DNA of 64,000 nt, from positions 106,568 to 170,567 of the forward strand of contig CAJTOL010000005.1 in NCBI GenBank assembly GCA_910577645.1, written 5' to 3'. This document shows positions 33,699 to 42,478 of this stretch, one piece after another; the first letter of the stretch is position 1; the number at the start of each line of letters is the position of its first letter. The stretch is from an uncultured Lachnospiraceae bacterium. Lineage in GTDB: Bacteria; Bacillota; Clostridia; Lachnospirales; Lachnospiraceae. Below the pieces are notes generated by a model, which saw nothing but the letters and a program-made list of their open reading frames with translations, searched no databases and had not been told where the DNA came from. A program made the position numbers and the translations under genes.

Positions 33699-35177
33699 AT
33701 GAAAATGGCTAACACAGTCGACAAAAAGGAAAGGATGTTAATGATCCATGCGCTCGTTGGAGCCGGTATTATGCTGCTTTTCCGGTATCTGCCTATCAGC
33801 CTTCCCGAGGTAACGCCAGTTGGCATGGAAGTCCTGGGAATTTTCCTGGGCACCTTGTACTTATGGACCTTTGTAGATCCAATCTGGGGCAGTTTGCTTT
33901 CCATCGGCATGCTTGGTTTCTCCCACTACAGCAACATGAATGCAGTATTAAGCTCTGCTTTCGGTTCTCCGGTTACGGTTCAGGTATTGTTTATGCAGAT
34001 TATGTCCGGCGGTCTTGCATATTACAAGATCAGCGGTTACATAGGCCGGTTCTTCCTGACCAGAAAGTTTACCAACGGCAAGCCCTGGCTGTTCCTTGGC
34101 GTTTTGTGTGTAGGCTGCTACTTTATCGCAGGCTTTATCAACGCATTTACTCCGATTTTCGTATTATGGCCGGTTCTGTACGGAATTTTTGATGAAGTTG
34201 GTTATAAGAAGGGTGATGCTTTCCCCAGAGTTGCAATTACCATGATCGTGGTTGCTTCCCTTATCGGCTTCCCTATGGCTCCTTTTGCTCAGAATGGTCT
34301 GGCTCTGCTCAGCAACTTTGAGAAGATTACTGCGGAGATGCCTGGAGGCCCTATCACCGTAAACAGCGCTTCTTATCTGGTTACAGCCATTATTTTAGGA
34401 ATGATTATGATATTGGCAGCTGTTATGCTCTGTAAATATGTATTCCGTCCGGATACTTCCAAGATGAAGGAATTTGATGTGGAGAGCTTAAATAGGAATC
34501 CGCTGCCTCCAATGAGCCTTCAGCAGAAGTTATACTGTACAGGATTCATTCTGGTAATTTTAGGATTGATGCTCCCGTCCCTGTTTCCGACTCTGCCGGT
34601 TCTGTCCATATTAAAGCCGGCTGTTTATGGCGTTGCCATGACTATGGTTGCAATTATGGCAGCTATCCGCATTAAGGGCGAGCCTATTATAGATATTCCC
34701 AAGATCCTGTCTACTAATATGAGCTGGGGCGCTTATTTTATCATTGTTGCAGCCGTACTTTTAGGAAGTGTGTTAACAGATCCTTCCACCGGTGTTTCTG
34801 CATTCCTGGCATTTATCCTGTCCCCGATTTTCGAGGGCATGTCCCCTGCCATCTTTATTGTTCTGATTCTGGGGCTGGGCGCTGTTTTAACCAATCTATG
34901 CAACAGCTTGGTTATTGGTATGATTTTACAGCCCATTATTATGACCTATTGTATTCAGACCGGGGCTAATCCCAGACCTATCGTAACCCTGATGATTCAG
35001 TTTGTACTGTTATCAGCAGCAGTTACTCCGGCGGCTTCTCCTTTTGCAGCAATTCTTCACAGCAACAAGGAGTGGGTTCCTACCAAATACGTATATCAGT
35101 ACACCTTGCCTATTGTTTTGGTTGAGATGGCGATTATGCTGATTGTAGGTATTCCATTAACCAATATTTTGATGTGA
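33699..35177 (+). CDS. Anion permease, SLC13/DASS- or ArsB-like
   Basis: A 492-residue membrane protein with about 12 hydrophobic segments. The layout of two inverted halves, with TNLCNSLVIGMILQPI and the paired region GFINAFTPIFVLWP, resembles the ion-transporter superfamily that includes DASS anion/sodium symporters. It heads the operon with thioredoxin reductase, thioredoxin and two AssT-like genes, so the likely cargo is an organic sulfate or other oxyanion; this is contextual. A second start at 33705 is possible. GAGAAAAGGGG precedes the ATG. Confidence 0.75.
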   Translation: MKMANTVDKKERMLMIHALVGAGIMLLFRYLPISLPEVTPVGMEVLGIFLGTLYLWTFVDPIWGSLLSIGMLGFSHYSNMNAVLSSAFGSPVTVQVLFMQIMSGGLAYYKISGYIGRFFLTRKFTNGKPWLFLGVLCVGCYFIAGFINAFTPIFVLWPVLYGIFDEVGYKKGDAFPRVAITMIVVASLIGFPMAPFAQNGLALLSNFEKITAEMPGGPITVNSASYLVTAIILGMIMILAAVMLCKYVFRPDTSKMKEFDVESLNRNPLPPMSLQQKLYCTGFILVILGLMLPSLFPTLPVLSILKPAVYGVAMTMVAIMAAIRIKGEPIIDIPKILSTNMSWGAYFIIVAAVLLGSVLTDPSTGVSAFLAFILSPIFEGMSPAIFIVLILGLGAVLTNLCNSLVIGMILQPIIMTYCIQTGANPRPIVTLMIQFVLLSAAVTPAASPFAAILHSNKEWVPTKYVYQYTLPIVLVEMAIMLIVGIPLTNILM

Positions 35178-35200
35178 TAATTATTTAAAACAGTACTTTA

Positions 35201-35226
35201 TAGAGGATCTCTGGCGGGATCCTCTA
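35201..35226. other. Hairpin between permease and thioredoxin reductase genes
   Basis: TAGAGGATC (35201-35209) and GATCCTCTA (35218-35226) are perfect inverted repeats without a T-run. It could set differential mRNA stability within the operon. Confidence 0.6.
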
Positions 35227-35258
35227 TACTCGTGAAATCAGAAAGGAGATCGATAACA

Positions 35259-36185
35259 ATGGCACAGTATGATGTAGTGATTATTGGCGCCGGCCCGGCT
35301 GGCATGACGGCGGCGATTTATGCGGCAAGGGCAGATATGAATGTTCTGATGCTGGATAAGCTGGCCCCTGGCGGACAGATTATCAATACCAATGAGATCC
35401 AGAACTATACCGGCGTAGGAACCGTAAACGGAGCGGAGCTGGCATATCAGATGTTTGAACACACCCAGCAGTTTGACACCATCGCCTTTGATTACGCCAC
35501 CGTTAAGGAAGTAAAGGATAATGGTTCCGAGAAGGTAGTGGTATGTGAAGAGGACGGAAAAAAGTTTACTGCCAAATCCGTAATTTTGGCTACCGGTACC
35601 CAGCCCAGATGTTTGGGGATTCCCGGAGAGGATAAGTTCAAAGGCAACGGTGTAAGCTGGTGTGCAATCTGTGACGGCGCTCAGTACAGGGATCGGGACG
35701 TGGTGGTAATCGGCGGCGGTAATTCCGCAGTAGAGGAATCCATCTTTTTAGCCGGTATGGTAAAGTCTATTACCATTGTTACCATGTTTGATTTAACGGC
35801 AGATCCTATTGCCTGCGATAAGCTTCGGGCCATGGAGAATGTAACCATCTATCCTTATCAGGATATTTTAGAGATTACAGGCGATACCAAGGTGGAAGGC
35901 GTCCGCTTTAAGTCAACCCAGACCGGTGAAGAAAATACCATAAAATGTGACGGGGTTTTTGAGTATATCGGACTGACCCCCACCACGGATTGTTTCAAAG
36001 ATTTAGGGGTATTAAATAAGTTTGGTTATGTGGAAGTAAATGATCGTATGGCTACCAAGGTGGCAGGGATTTTCGGCGCAGGCGACTGCGTTACCAAAAA
36101 CCTGCGCCAGGTAATTACCGCTTGTGCAGACGGTGCTATCGCTGCTCAGGAGGCGTCTCATTACGTAAAAAATTTAGAGGATTAA
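35259..36185 (+). CDS. trxB: Thioredoxin reductase
   Basis: A 308-residue low-molecular-weight thioredoxin reductase: FAD motif IIGAGPAGMTAAIYAARA, redox pair CAIC (Cys135/Cys138, same positions as in E. coli), NAD(P)-binding GGGNSAVEE and the C-terminal GDC motif. The start at 35259 has AAAGGAGA upstream. Thioredoxin follows 62 bases later. Sitting inside the AssT/sulfite-reductase cluster, it probably supplies electrons to the cluster's own chemistry. Confidence 0.95.
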   Translation: MAQYDVVIIGAGPAGMTAAIYAARADMNVLMLDKLAPGGQIINTNEIQNYTGVGTVNGAELAYQMFEHTQQFDTIAFDYATVKEVKDNGSEKVVVCEEDGKKFTAKSVILATGTQPRCLGIPGEDKFKGNGVSWCAICDGAQYRDRDVVVIGGGNSAVEESIFLAGMVKSITIVTMFDLTADPIACDKLRAMENVTIYPYQDILEITGDTKVEGVRFKSTQTGEENTIKCDGVFEYIGLTPTTDCFKDLGVLNKFGYVEVNDRMATKVAGIFGAGDCVTKNLRQVITACADGAIAAQEASHYVKNLED

Positions 36186-36247
36186 TTAGCTGGTCCAGAT
36201 GGGCGGCTTCTAACCATAAACTATACAATTTAAAGGAGGAGAGTACC

Positions 36248-36559
36248 ATGTTAAAAGAAGTAAACAGTGCTGAATTTAAGGAGTTGGCTGATAAGGGCTT
36301 AGTTCTGGCCGATTTTTTTTCAACAACCTGCGGCCCTTGCAAGATGCTGGGATTCGTATTAAAGGATGTTGAAAAAGAGTTCGGCGACGATTTGACCATT
36401 TTAAAAGTGGATTTTGACCAGAACAAAGAGTTGACTGCAGAGTACGGAGTGGCAGGCTACCCCACTTTGATCCTGTTAAAGGATGGCGCTGAGGTAAAAC
36501 GTCTTCAGGGATTACAGCAGAAACCGGTGATTGTAAATATGGTTAAGGAGAATATGTAA
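36248..36559 (+). CDS. trxA: Thioredoxin
   Basis: A 103-residue thioredoxin with active site CGPC and the cis-proline segment AGYPTLILL. The region before the active site reads FFSTTCGPCKM instead of the usual FWAxWCGPC, so the tryptophans are missing, as in divergent dedicated thioredoxins. Start at 36248 after GGAGGAG. Encoded between its reductase and AssT, it may be the reductant for the AssT step. Confidence 0.95.
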   Translation: MLKEVNSAEFKELADKGLVLADFFSTTCGPCKMLGFVLKDVEKEFGDDLTILKVDFDQNKELTAEYGVAGYPTLILLKDGAEVKRLQGLQQKPVIVNMVKENM

Positions 36560-36606
36560 TCCGGAATAAGAAACTGATGTACAAAAATGAATGGAGGAAA
36601 AATGAA

Positions 36607-38481
36607 ATGGGCGTTAATTACATTTATGAAACTCATTTAATTGATCGTCAATATGAGGCAGAGCAGGCAATGCTGAAGGAATTTGAGGCGGGCAATTATA
36701 CGATCCAGAATCCTTTGGTAAAGTACAACCTGTACATAATCAGCCCCCTGTCTGCAGTAGTATGCTTTGAGACTGAGGAGGAAACGGCAGTTACGATTAC
36801 TGTATTGGGTAAAACCAAACAGGCCAATATGAGCCATACCTTCCCCAAGGCTAAGAAACATGTGCTTCCGGTTGTCGGCCTCTATTCTGACTATGCAAAT
36901 AAAGTAGAGATCCGTGCATACCGCGGGGAGTCTAACGTGATTACCATCGACGTACCAGATGTATACAATGGCAAGAAGGTTATTCATTACATGGATACTA
37001 CCCCTGAATATTTACAGGATAACGTTATCTTGGTTTCTCCGGCAGGCGAGGATCTGGCTTCTGCATTTGACTATGCCGGCGATGCAAGATGGCATATGAA
37101 TGTAGCCTGTGTATTTGATGTAAAGAGGTTAAAGAACGGAAACCTGATTATGGGTTCAAGCCGTCTTTTAAAGATGCCTTATTACATGTCCGGTCTGTAT
37201 GAGATCAGCCCCTGCGGTAAGATTTACAAGGAATTCCGCGTACCCGGCGGTTATCATCATGACGAGTTTGAGATGGAAGACGGCAATCTCCTGTGCCTGA
37301 CAGAGGATCTGGAGAGTGAGACAGTAGAGGATATGTGCGTTCTGTTAGACCGCAACACCGGAGAGATTTTAAAGACCTGGGATTATAAGAAGTTCTTAAA
37401 TCCCAAAACTGTAAGCCATTCCGGAAGCTGGTCTGAGGAAGACTGGTTCCACAACAATGCAGTTTGGTATGACAAGAATACCAACTCCTTAACCTTCTCC
37501 GGCCGTCACATTGACAGTATGGTAAATATTGATTTTGAGACCGGGGAATTAAACTGGATTATCGGCGATCCGGCAGGCTGGCCTCAGGATATGGTTGACA
37601 AATACTTCTTTAAGCCAATCGGCAATAACTTTGGCTGGCAGTATGAGCAGCATGCCAATGTAATCACTCCTAACGGCGATGTTATGTGCTTTGACAACCA
37701 TCATTACGGATGCAAGGCAGTCGACCGTCCTGACAAGGAATTAAAGGCAAAGGATAACTACTCCAGAGGTGTCCGCTACCGCATCAACACCAAAGACATG
37801 ACCATTGAGCAGGTTTGGGAGTACGGTAAGGACAAGGGAGCAGAATTCTTTTCTCCATATATCTGTAATGTAGAGTATTATAATGAAGGCCACTACATGG
37901 TACACTCCGGCGGTATCGCATACGATAAGGACGGCATTCCTTCAGAGGCCCTTGGCGCATTTGCAAAAGATATGGGCGGCGACCTTCACAGTATTACCGT
38001 AGAAGTTTGCGACAATAAGAAGAAGCTGGAAATGGACTGCCCCGGTAATTACTACCGCGGTGAGAAGCTGAAATTGTACAGCGACGGCATCAACTTAGAG
38101 CTGGGCAAAGGCCAGATCTTAGGAGCTATGGGGCACACCAAGGAATTCGAGACCGATATTCCAATGGAAAGCTGCGGCCAGCTGCTTCCGGAAAGCTGCA
38201 ACGCAAGAATTGTAGAGGAAGTTGACCGCTTTACCTTCTTCTCCAGATTTGAGAAGGGCCAGATGGTTATGATGCTGTTAGAGCAGGGCGACGAGGTTCA
38301 CAGATATTACATCTCCACCACCGCTGTTGCCTATTTGGCTATGTGCTGCGGAACTTTCCTGGATTCTGACGAGCGCAACACCAAGACCAGCGTAAATAAG
38401 ACTGGTTTAAAGGGAACCTATGATGTGAGAGTAATTATAGATGACAAAAAGTACGAGACTGGTATACAGATTAAGTGCTAA
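36607..38481 (+). CDS. Aryl-sulfate sulfotransferase-like protein, paralogue 1
   Basis: A 624-residue AssT-family protein: N-terminal Arylsulfotrans_N-like domain (about 1-110), then a six-bladed beta-propeller with DWFHNNAVWYD (His282), EQHANVITPNGDVMCFDN (His349), SRG (Arg387) and GHYMVHSGG (His433). In E. coli AssT a histidine (His436) becomes sulfated; His433 is the best positional candidate here. Unlike the periplasmic enzyme there is no signal peptide, so it should be cytoplasmic. The start at 36607 follows GGAGG. It is preceded by thioredoxin genes and followed by a paralogue and sulfite reductase. Confidence 0.88.
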   Translation: MGVNYIYETHLIDRQYEAEQAMLKEFEAGNYTIQNPLVKYNLYIISPLSAVVCFETEEETAVTITVLGKTKQANMSHTFPKAKKHVLPVVGLYSDYANKVEIRAYRGESNVITIDVPDVYNGKKVIHYMDTTPEYLQDNVILVSPAGEDLASAFDYAGDARWHMNVACVFDVKRLKNGNLIMGSSRLLKMPYYMSGLYEISPCGKIYKEFRVPGGYHHDEFEMEDGNLLCLTEDLESETVEDMCVLLDRNTGEILKTWDYKKFLNPKTVSHSGSWSEEDWFHNNAVWYDKNTNSLTFSGRHIDSMVNIDFETGELNWIIGDPAGWPQDMVDKYFFKPIGNNFGWQYEQHANVITPNGDVMCFDNHHYGCKAVDRPDKELKAKDNYSRGVRYRINTKDMTIEQVWEYGKDKGAEFFSPYICNVEYYNEGHYMVHSGGIAYDKDGIPSEALGAFAKDMGGDLHSITVEVCDNKKKLEMDCPGNYYRGEKLKLYSDGINLELGKGQILGAMGHTKEFETDIPMESCGQLLPESCNARIVEEVDRFTFFSRFEKGQMVMMLLEQGDEVHRYYISTTAVAYLAMCCGTFLDSDERNTKTSVNKTGLKGTYDVRVIIDDKKYETGIQIKC

Positions 38482-38504
38482 TCTGCATATTGGCAAAATC
38501 AGAT

Positions 38505-38537
38505 AAACCGGGGCTCCTTTAACGGGAGTCCCAGTTT
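38505..38537. other. Hairpin between the two AssT-like genes
   Basis: A stem of AAACCGGGGCTCC with GGGAGTCCCAGTTT (38505-38537) and a short loop. No T-run follows, so it is more likely an mRNA stability or partial-termination element than a full terminator. Confidence 0.6.
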
Positions 38538-38561
38538 ATACTTAAAAAGGGGGAATTATCA

Positions 38562-40442
38562 ATGGGAGTTTTATTTAAAGAGATCGATCACATTATTGAG
38601 CGTCAGTACGCCGCTGAGGAAGCATTTCTGGCCGAGTACAAAAAAGGCAGTTACACCATCGACCACCCGTATGTGGTTGTAAACCCGTATATCATCGCCC
38701 CGCTTACCGCTTTGGTAATGTTTGAGGCGGCAAAGCCTGCCTTTGCCAAGGTTACGGTTAAGGGGAAAGAGGCTGCCGGCGATTACATGTACCGTCCCGC
38801 CAGCGATGGGATCCATATGGTGCTTCCCATTTACGGGCTGTATCCTGAATACGAGAATACCGTTGTGATTGAGCTGAGCACCGGGGAGACCAAGGAGTTA
38901 AAGATCCAGACTGAGAAACGTCCGGAGAAGCTTCATAAGCCCACCAGTATCCAGACTACCCCGGAGTATTTTGGCGACAATGTAATGTTTGTAAGCCCCA
39001 CTTCACCGGCTTTGACTGCTGCTTACGATTACGCAGGGGATGCCAGATGGTACAATACCTTAAACCTGGCATTTGACTTAAAGAGAGTGAGAAACGGCCG
39101 TCTTCTGGTAGGTACGGATCGCCTGGTAGCTCCGCCTTATCACACTACCGGTATTTACGAGATGGGTATGATTGGTAAGATTTATAAAGAGTTCCGTATT
39201 CCCGGCGGCTATCACCATGACGAGTGGGAGATGGAAAACGGCAATATCCTGATCTTAAGCCAGATCTTAGAGCGAGGAACGGTTGAGGACTATTGTGTAA
39301 TGGTAGACCGGGAGACCGGCGAGATTTTAAAGACCTGGGATCATCAGGACGTGCTTCCGGTTTATCCGGTAGGCGGATCCGGCAGCCAGGACGGCCATGA
39401 CTGGTTCCATAACAATGCCGTATGGTATGACAAGAAGACCAATTCTCTGACCTTCTCCGGACGCCACCAGGATATTGTAATCAACCGTGATTTTGAAACC
39501 GGCAAGTTAAATTGGATCATCGGCGATCCTGAGGGCTGGCCGGAAGATATGCAAAAGTATTTCTTTAAACCCGTAGGCAACGGGGACTTTGACTGGCAGT
39601 ATGAGCAACATGCATGTATGGTTCTGCCCAACGGCGACATTATGTGCTTTGATAACGGCCATTACAGAGCAAAAGTTAAGGAAAAATATGTGCCTGCAAA
39701 GGATAACTTCTCCAGAGGCGTTATCTACCGCATTAATACTGAGGACATGACCATTGAACAGGTATGGCAGTACGGTAAGGAGCGGGGAGCAGAATTCTTC
39801 TCCTGCTACATTTGCAACTGCGAATACTATGAGAACGGCCATTACCTGGTACATTCCGGCGGAATCGGCAAGAAGGGCGACGAATACTTAGACTTCCCGG
39901 GGGCAGGCCTTACCAAAGAGGTTGAGAGCGGAGAAGTTCAGCTAAGCTCCATTACCGTTGAGGTGAAGAACGATAAGGTTCTCTACGAGATGCATTTACC
40001 GGCTAACTATTACCGTGCCGAGAAGCTTCATCTGTATGATGAGAATGACAGGGTAACCTTTGGAAAGGGCCAGCTTCTTGGCCATATTACCTCCACCGAG
40101 GAATTTATGACCGAAGCTCCTGCAGAGCCCGCCGGAATGATCCCCGATGAGTACAAAGCCAAGATTGCCAAGGAAGCAGATCGTATTGTATTTAAGGGAA
40201 GCTTTGAGAAGGGAACTCTGGTAATGCTGAATCTGGAAGGGAAAAACGGCGCTCCTACCCGCCGCTATTTCGTTCCCACAACCAAGAGACCTTTCCTTGC
40301 AATGTGCGTAGGCACCTTCTTGGAGCACGATGCAAGAGCAGTGGAGTTCCCTGTAGGAACCGAAAATATCCCTGGCGAGTACCAGATTACCGTTACCATA
40401 GATGACAAGAAATACGACACCGGAGTGTCAGTAATTGTTTGA
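38562..40442 (+). CDS. Aryl-sulfate sulfotransferase-like protein, paralogue 2
   Basis: A 626-residue paralogue of the preceding gene, clearly similar along its whole length, with the same candidate catalytic segments (DWFHNNAVWYD, EQHACMVLPNGDIMCFDN, SRG, GHYLVHSGG with His431). It also lacks a signal peptide. Differences cluster in the N-terminal domain and the propeller loops, suggesting different substrates or a heteromeric complex. Ribosome site AAAGGGGGAA, start ATG 38562. Whether it transfers sulfate to phenols or releases sulfite cannot be told from sequence. Confidence 0.87.
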   Translation: MGVLFKEIDHIIERQYAAEEAFLAEYKKGSYTIDHPYVVVNPYIIAPLTALVMFEAAKPAFAKVTVKGKEAAGDYMYRPASDGIHMVLPIYGLYPEYENTVVIELSTGETKELKIQTEKRPEKLHKPTSIQTTPEYFGDNVMFVSPTSPALTAAYDYAGDARWYNTLNLAFDLKRVRNGRLLVGTDRLVAPPYHTTGIYEMGMIGKIYKEFRIPGGYHHDEWEMENGNILILSQILERGTVEDYCVMVDRETGEILKTWDHQDVLPVYPVGGSGSQDGHDWFHNNAVWYDKKTNSLTFSGRHQDIVINRDFETGKLNWIIGDPEGWPEDMQKYFFKPVGNGDFDWQYEQHACMVLPNGDIMCFDNGHYRAKVKEKYVPAKDNFSRGVIYRINTEDMTIEQVWQYGKERGAEFFSCYICNCEYYENGHYLVHSGGIGKKGDEYLDFPGAGLTKEVESGEVQLSSITVEVKNDKVLYEMHLPANYYRAEKLHLYDENDRVTFGKGQLLGHITSTEEFMTEAPAEPAGMIPDEYKAKIAKEADRIVFKGSFEKGTLVMLNLEGKNGAPTRRYFVPTTKRPFLAMCVGTFLEHDARAVEFPVGTENIPGEYQITVTIDDKKYDTGVSVIV

Positions 40443-40478
40443 AAAAATATAAAAAACTTGGAATTTGTCGGTTATATA

Positions 40479-40508
40479 TAGACATAACTGCCAAAGCCAT
40501 GTTATAAT
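40479..40508 (+). promoter_or_regulatory. Putative internal promoter before asrA
   Basis: TAGACA (40479-40484), an 18-base spacer and a perfect TATAAT (40503-40508). A GTTATAT half-site like the operator at 33.6 kb lies just upstream (40471-40477) but without its partner. Confidence 0.65.
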
Positions 40509-40612
40509 TAAAAACGATGTGGGAGAGTATGCCGGAGACAGGGGTTTCCGGCACTCCTAAGTTGTTACGTTAAGTTTTGGTAGCAGATACCATAAAAAAG
40601 GAGGATAACTCA

Positions 40613-41647
40613 ATGGGCTACAAAGTAAGCTTCGATGAAGTGAACCAGATTTTTGCCGATTTGAGCAAGGAGTATGAGATCTGGGCACCCAAAAGATTCC
40701 CGGGCAAGGGCCGCTATTCTGACACGGATATTATCCGTTACGACAAGGTAAAGGCCGTAGAAGAAATCGTTTTTGACGAGAAGTCCGATTTCCCGGCAAA
40801 GGAGGTTTTATCTCCGATTACCGAGCCTCTGTTCTATTTTACCGAGGACGAGTACAGAGAGAGCAAGATTAACAGCAAGAAGCTTCTGATTTTTATGCGT
40901 CCCTGCGATATCGCAGCTCAGCAGCGTCAGGAGAGAATCTACTTAGGGAATGGTGGATTCAGCGACATGTATTATGAGAGGATGCACGAGAAGGTTAAGA
41001 TTGTTATGATGCAGTGCGATTTAGACGATGATACCTGCTTTTGCGTAAGTATGGGCACCAACAAGACGGATAACTACAGCCTGGCAGTCGTTTGCAAGGA
41101 CGGTGCTTTAAAGGTTGAAGTAAAGGATGATGCTTTTGCATCTTACTTTGACGGCAAGGCAGCAGAGGACTATACTCCTTCCTTCCCCACTGAGAACAAG
41201 ACCAAGGTTACCCTTCCTGAGATTCCCAATAAGGAAGTGCTGACTAAGTTAAAGAGCCATCCGGTATGGAATGAGTACAACAAGAGATGTATCTCCTGCG
41301 GCAGCTGTACCGTTGCCTGCAGTACCTGTACCTGCTTTACCACTACCGACATTGCCTACAACGAGAACGGCAGCGTAGGCGAGAGAAAGAGAACCACTGC
41401 TTCCTGTCAGATCGAGGGCTTTACTGATATGGCAGGCGGACACAGCTTCCGCACCACCCCCGGTGATCGCATGAGATTTAAGGTACTTCATAAATTCCAC
41501 GATTACAAGGAGCGCTTCAAGGATTATCATATGTGCGTAGGCTGCGGCCGTTGCATTTCCCGCTGTCCGGAATTCATTTCCATCACAGCGACCGTTGACA
41601 AGATGAACAAGGCCATTGCAGAGATCGTGGCTGAAGAGAACAAATAA
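40613..41647 (+). CDS. asrA: Anaerobic sulfite reductase subunit A
   Basis: A 344-residue AsrA protein carrying two C-terminal ferredoxin-type cluster motifs (CISCGSCTVACSTCTC and CVGCGRCISRCPEF). It passes electrons inside the AsrABC complex, which reduces sulfite to sulfide in the cytoplasm. The start at 40613 has AAAAAAGGAGGA upstream. asrB follows 18 bases later. Family length and motifs are normal. Confidence 0.95.
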   Translation: MGYKVSFDEVNQIFADLSKEYEIWAPKRFPGKGRYSDTDIIRYDKVKAVEEIVFDEKSDFPAKEVLSPITEPLFYFTEDEYRESKINSKKLLIFMRPCDIAAQQRQERIYLGNGGFSDMYYERMHEKVKIVMMQCDLDDDTCFCVSMGTNKTDNYSLAVVCKDGALKVEVKDDAFASYFDGKAAEDYTPSFPTENKTKVTLPEIPNKEVLTKLKSHPVWNEYNKRCISCGSCTVACSTCTCFTTTDIAYNENGSVGERKRTTASCQIEGFTDMAGGHSFRTTPGDRMRFKVLHKFHDYKERFKDYHMCVGCGRCISRCPEFISITATVDKMNKAIAEIVAEENK

Positions 41648-41665
41648 GGAGGAGGGGAGATTACT

Positions 41666-42460
41666 ATGAACAATCCGGTAAAACCAGTTGCCTGCAAAAT
41701 TCTGGAAATCAAGCAGGAAACCAAACTTGAATATACGTTTAAAGTGGAGACCGATATCAAACCTTCCCACGGACAGTTCTTACAATTGTCTATCCCGAAG
41801 GTAGGAGAAGCTCCCATTTCTGTCAGCGCTTACGGCGATGGCTGGATTGATTTTACTATCCGTTCCGTTGGTAAGGTTACCGAGGAAATCTTTAAAAAGG
41901 AGCCAGGGGATACTTTGTTCCTGCGCGGTGCATACGGCAAGGGCTGGCCGGTTGAGAGCCAGTTTAAGGGCAAGCACATGGTAGTGATTGTTGGCGGTAC
42001 CGGTTTAGCTCCTGTACGCAGCATGCTGCGGGTATTTGCTGAGAATCCCGGCTATGTTGAGAGCGTTACATTGATTGCAGGCTTTAAGAACGAAGAGGGC
42101 ATTGTATTCCGTAACGAGATCGAGGGCTGGAGAGATAAATTTAACTGCATCTACACCCTGGACAGAGATAAGATTGATAACTGGGAAGTTGGTTTTGTAA
42201 CCCAGTTTGTTTCCAAGGTTCCGTTCAAGGATTTCGGCGACAACTATGAAGTAGTAATCGTTGGACCGCCGCCAATGATGAAATTTACCGGTATCGAAGC
42301 AACCAAGTGTGGTGTTCCGGAAGAGAAGATTTGGGTATCCTTCGAGCGTAAGATGTCTTGTGCAGTCGGCAAGTGCGGACACTGCCGTATTGACGAGACC
42401 TATGTATGCTTAGAGGGTCCGGTATTCAATTACACCCAGGCTAAGTATCTGGTAGATTAA
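41666..42460 (+). CDS. asrB: Anaerobic sulfite reductase subunit B
   Basis: A 264-residue FAD/NAD(P)H-binding oxidoreductase of the ferredoxin-reductase type: flavin-binding FTIRSVGKVT, nucleotide-binding VIVGGTGLAPVRSM and a C-terminal iron-sulfur motif (CAVGKCGHCRI, then C in VCLEGP). It takes electrons from NADH for sulfite reduction. Ribosome site AAGGAGGAGGGGA; asrC follows 18 bases later. Confidence 0.95.
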   Translation: MNNPVKPVACKILEIKQETKLEYTFKVETDIKPSHGQFLQLSIPKVGEAPISVSAYGDGWIDFTIRSVGKVTEEIFKKEPGDTLFLRGAYGKGWPVESQFKGKHMVVIVGGTGLAPVRSMLRVFAENPGYVESVTLIAGFKNEEGIVFRNEIEGWRDKFNCIYTLDRDKIDNWEVGFVTQFVSKVPFKDFGDNYEVVIVGPPPMMKFTGIEATKCGVPEEKIWVSFERKMSCAVGKCGHCRIDETYVCLEGPVFNYTQAKYLVD

Positions 42461-42478
42461 AGAAAGGGGCGGACAAGA

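Noticed and set aside
40471..40488. GTTAT-8-ATAAC inverted repeat before asrA as a second Crp/Fnr site
   Set aside because: The half-sites point outward, opposite to the operator at 33608, and the spacing differs, so only one half-site resembles it.
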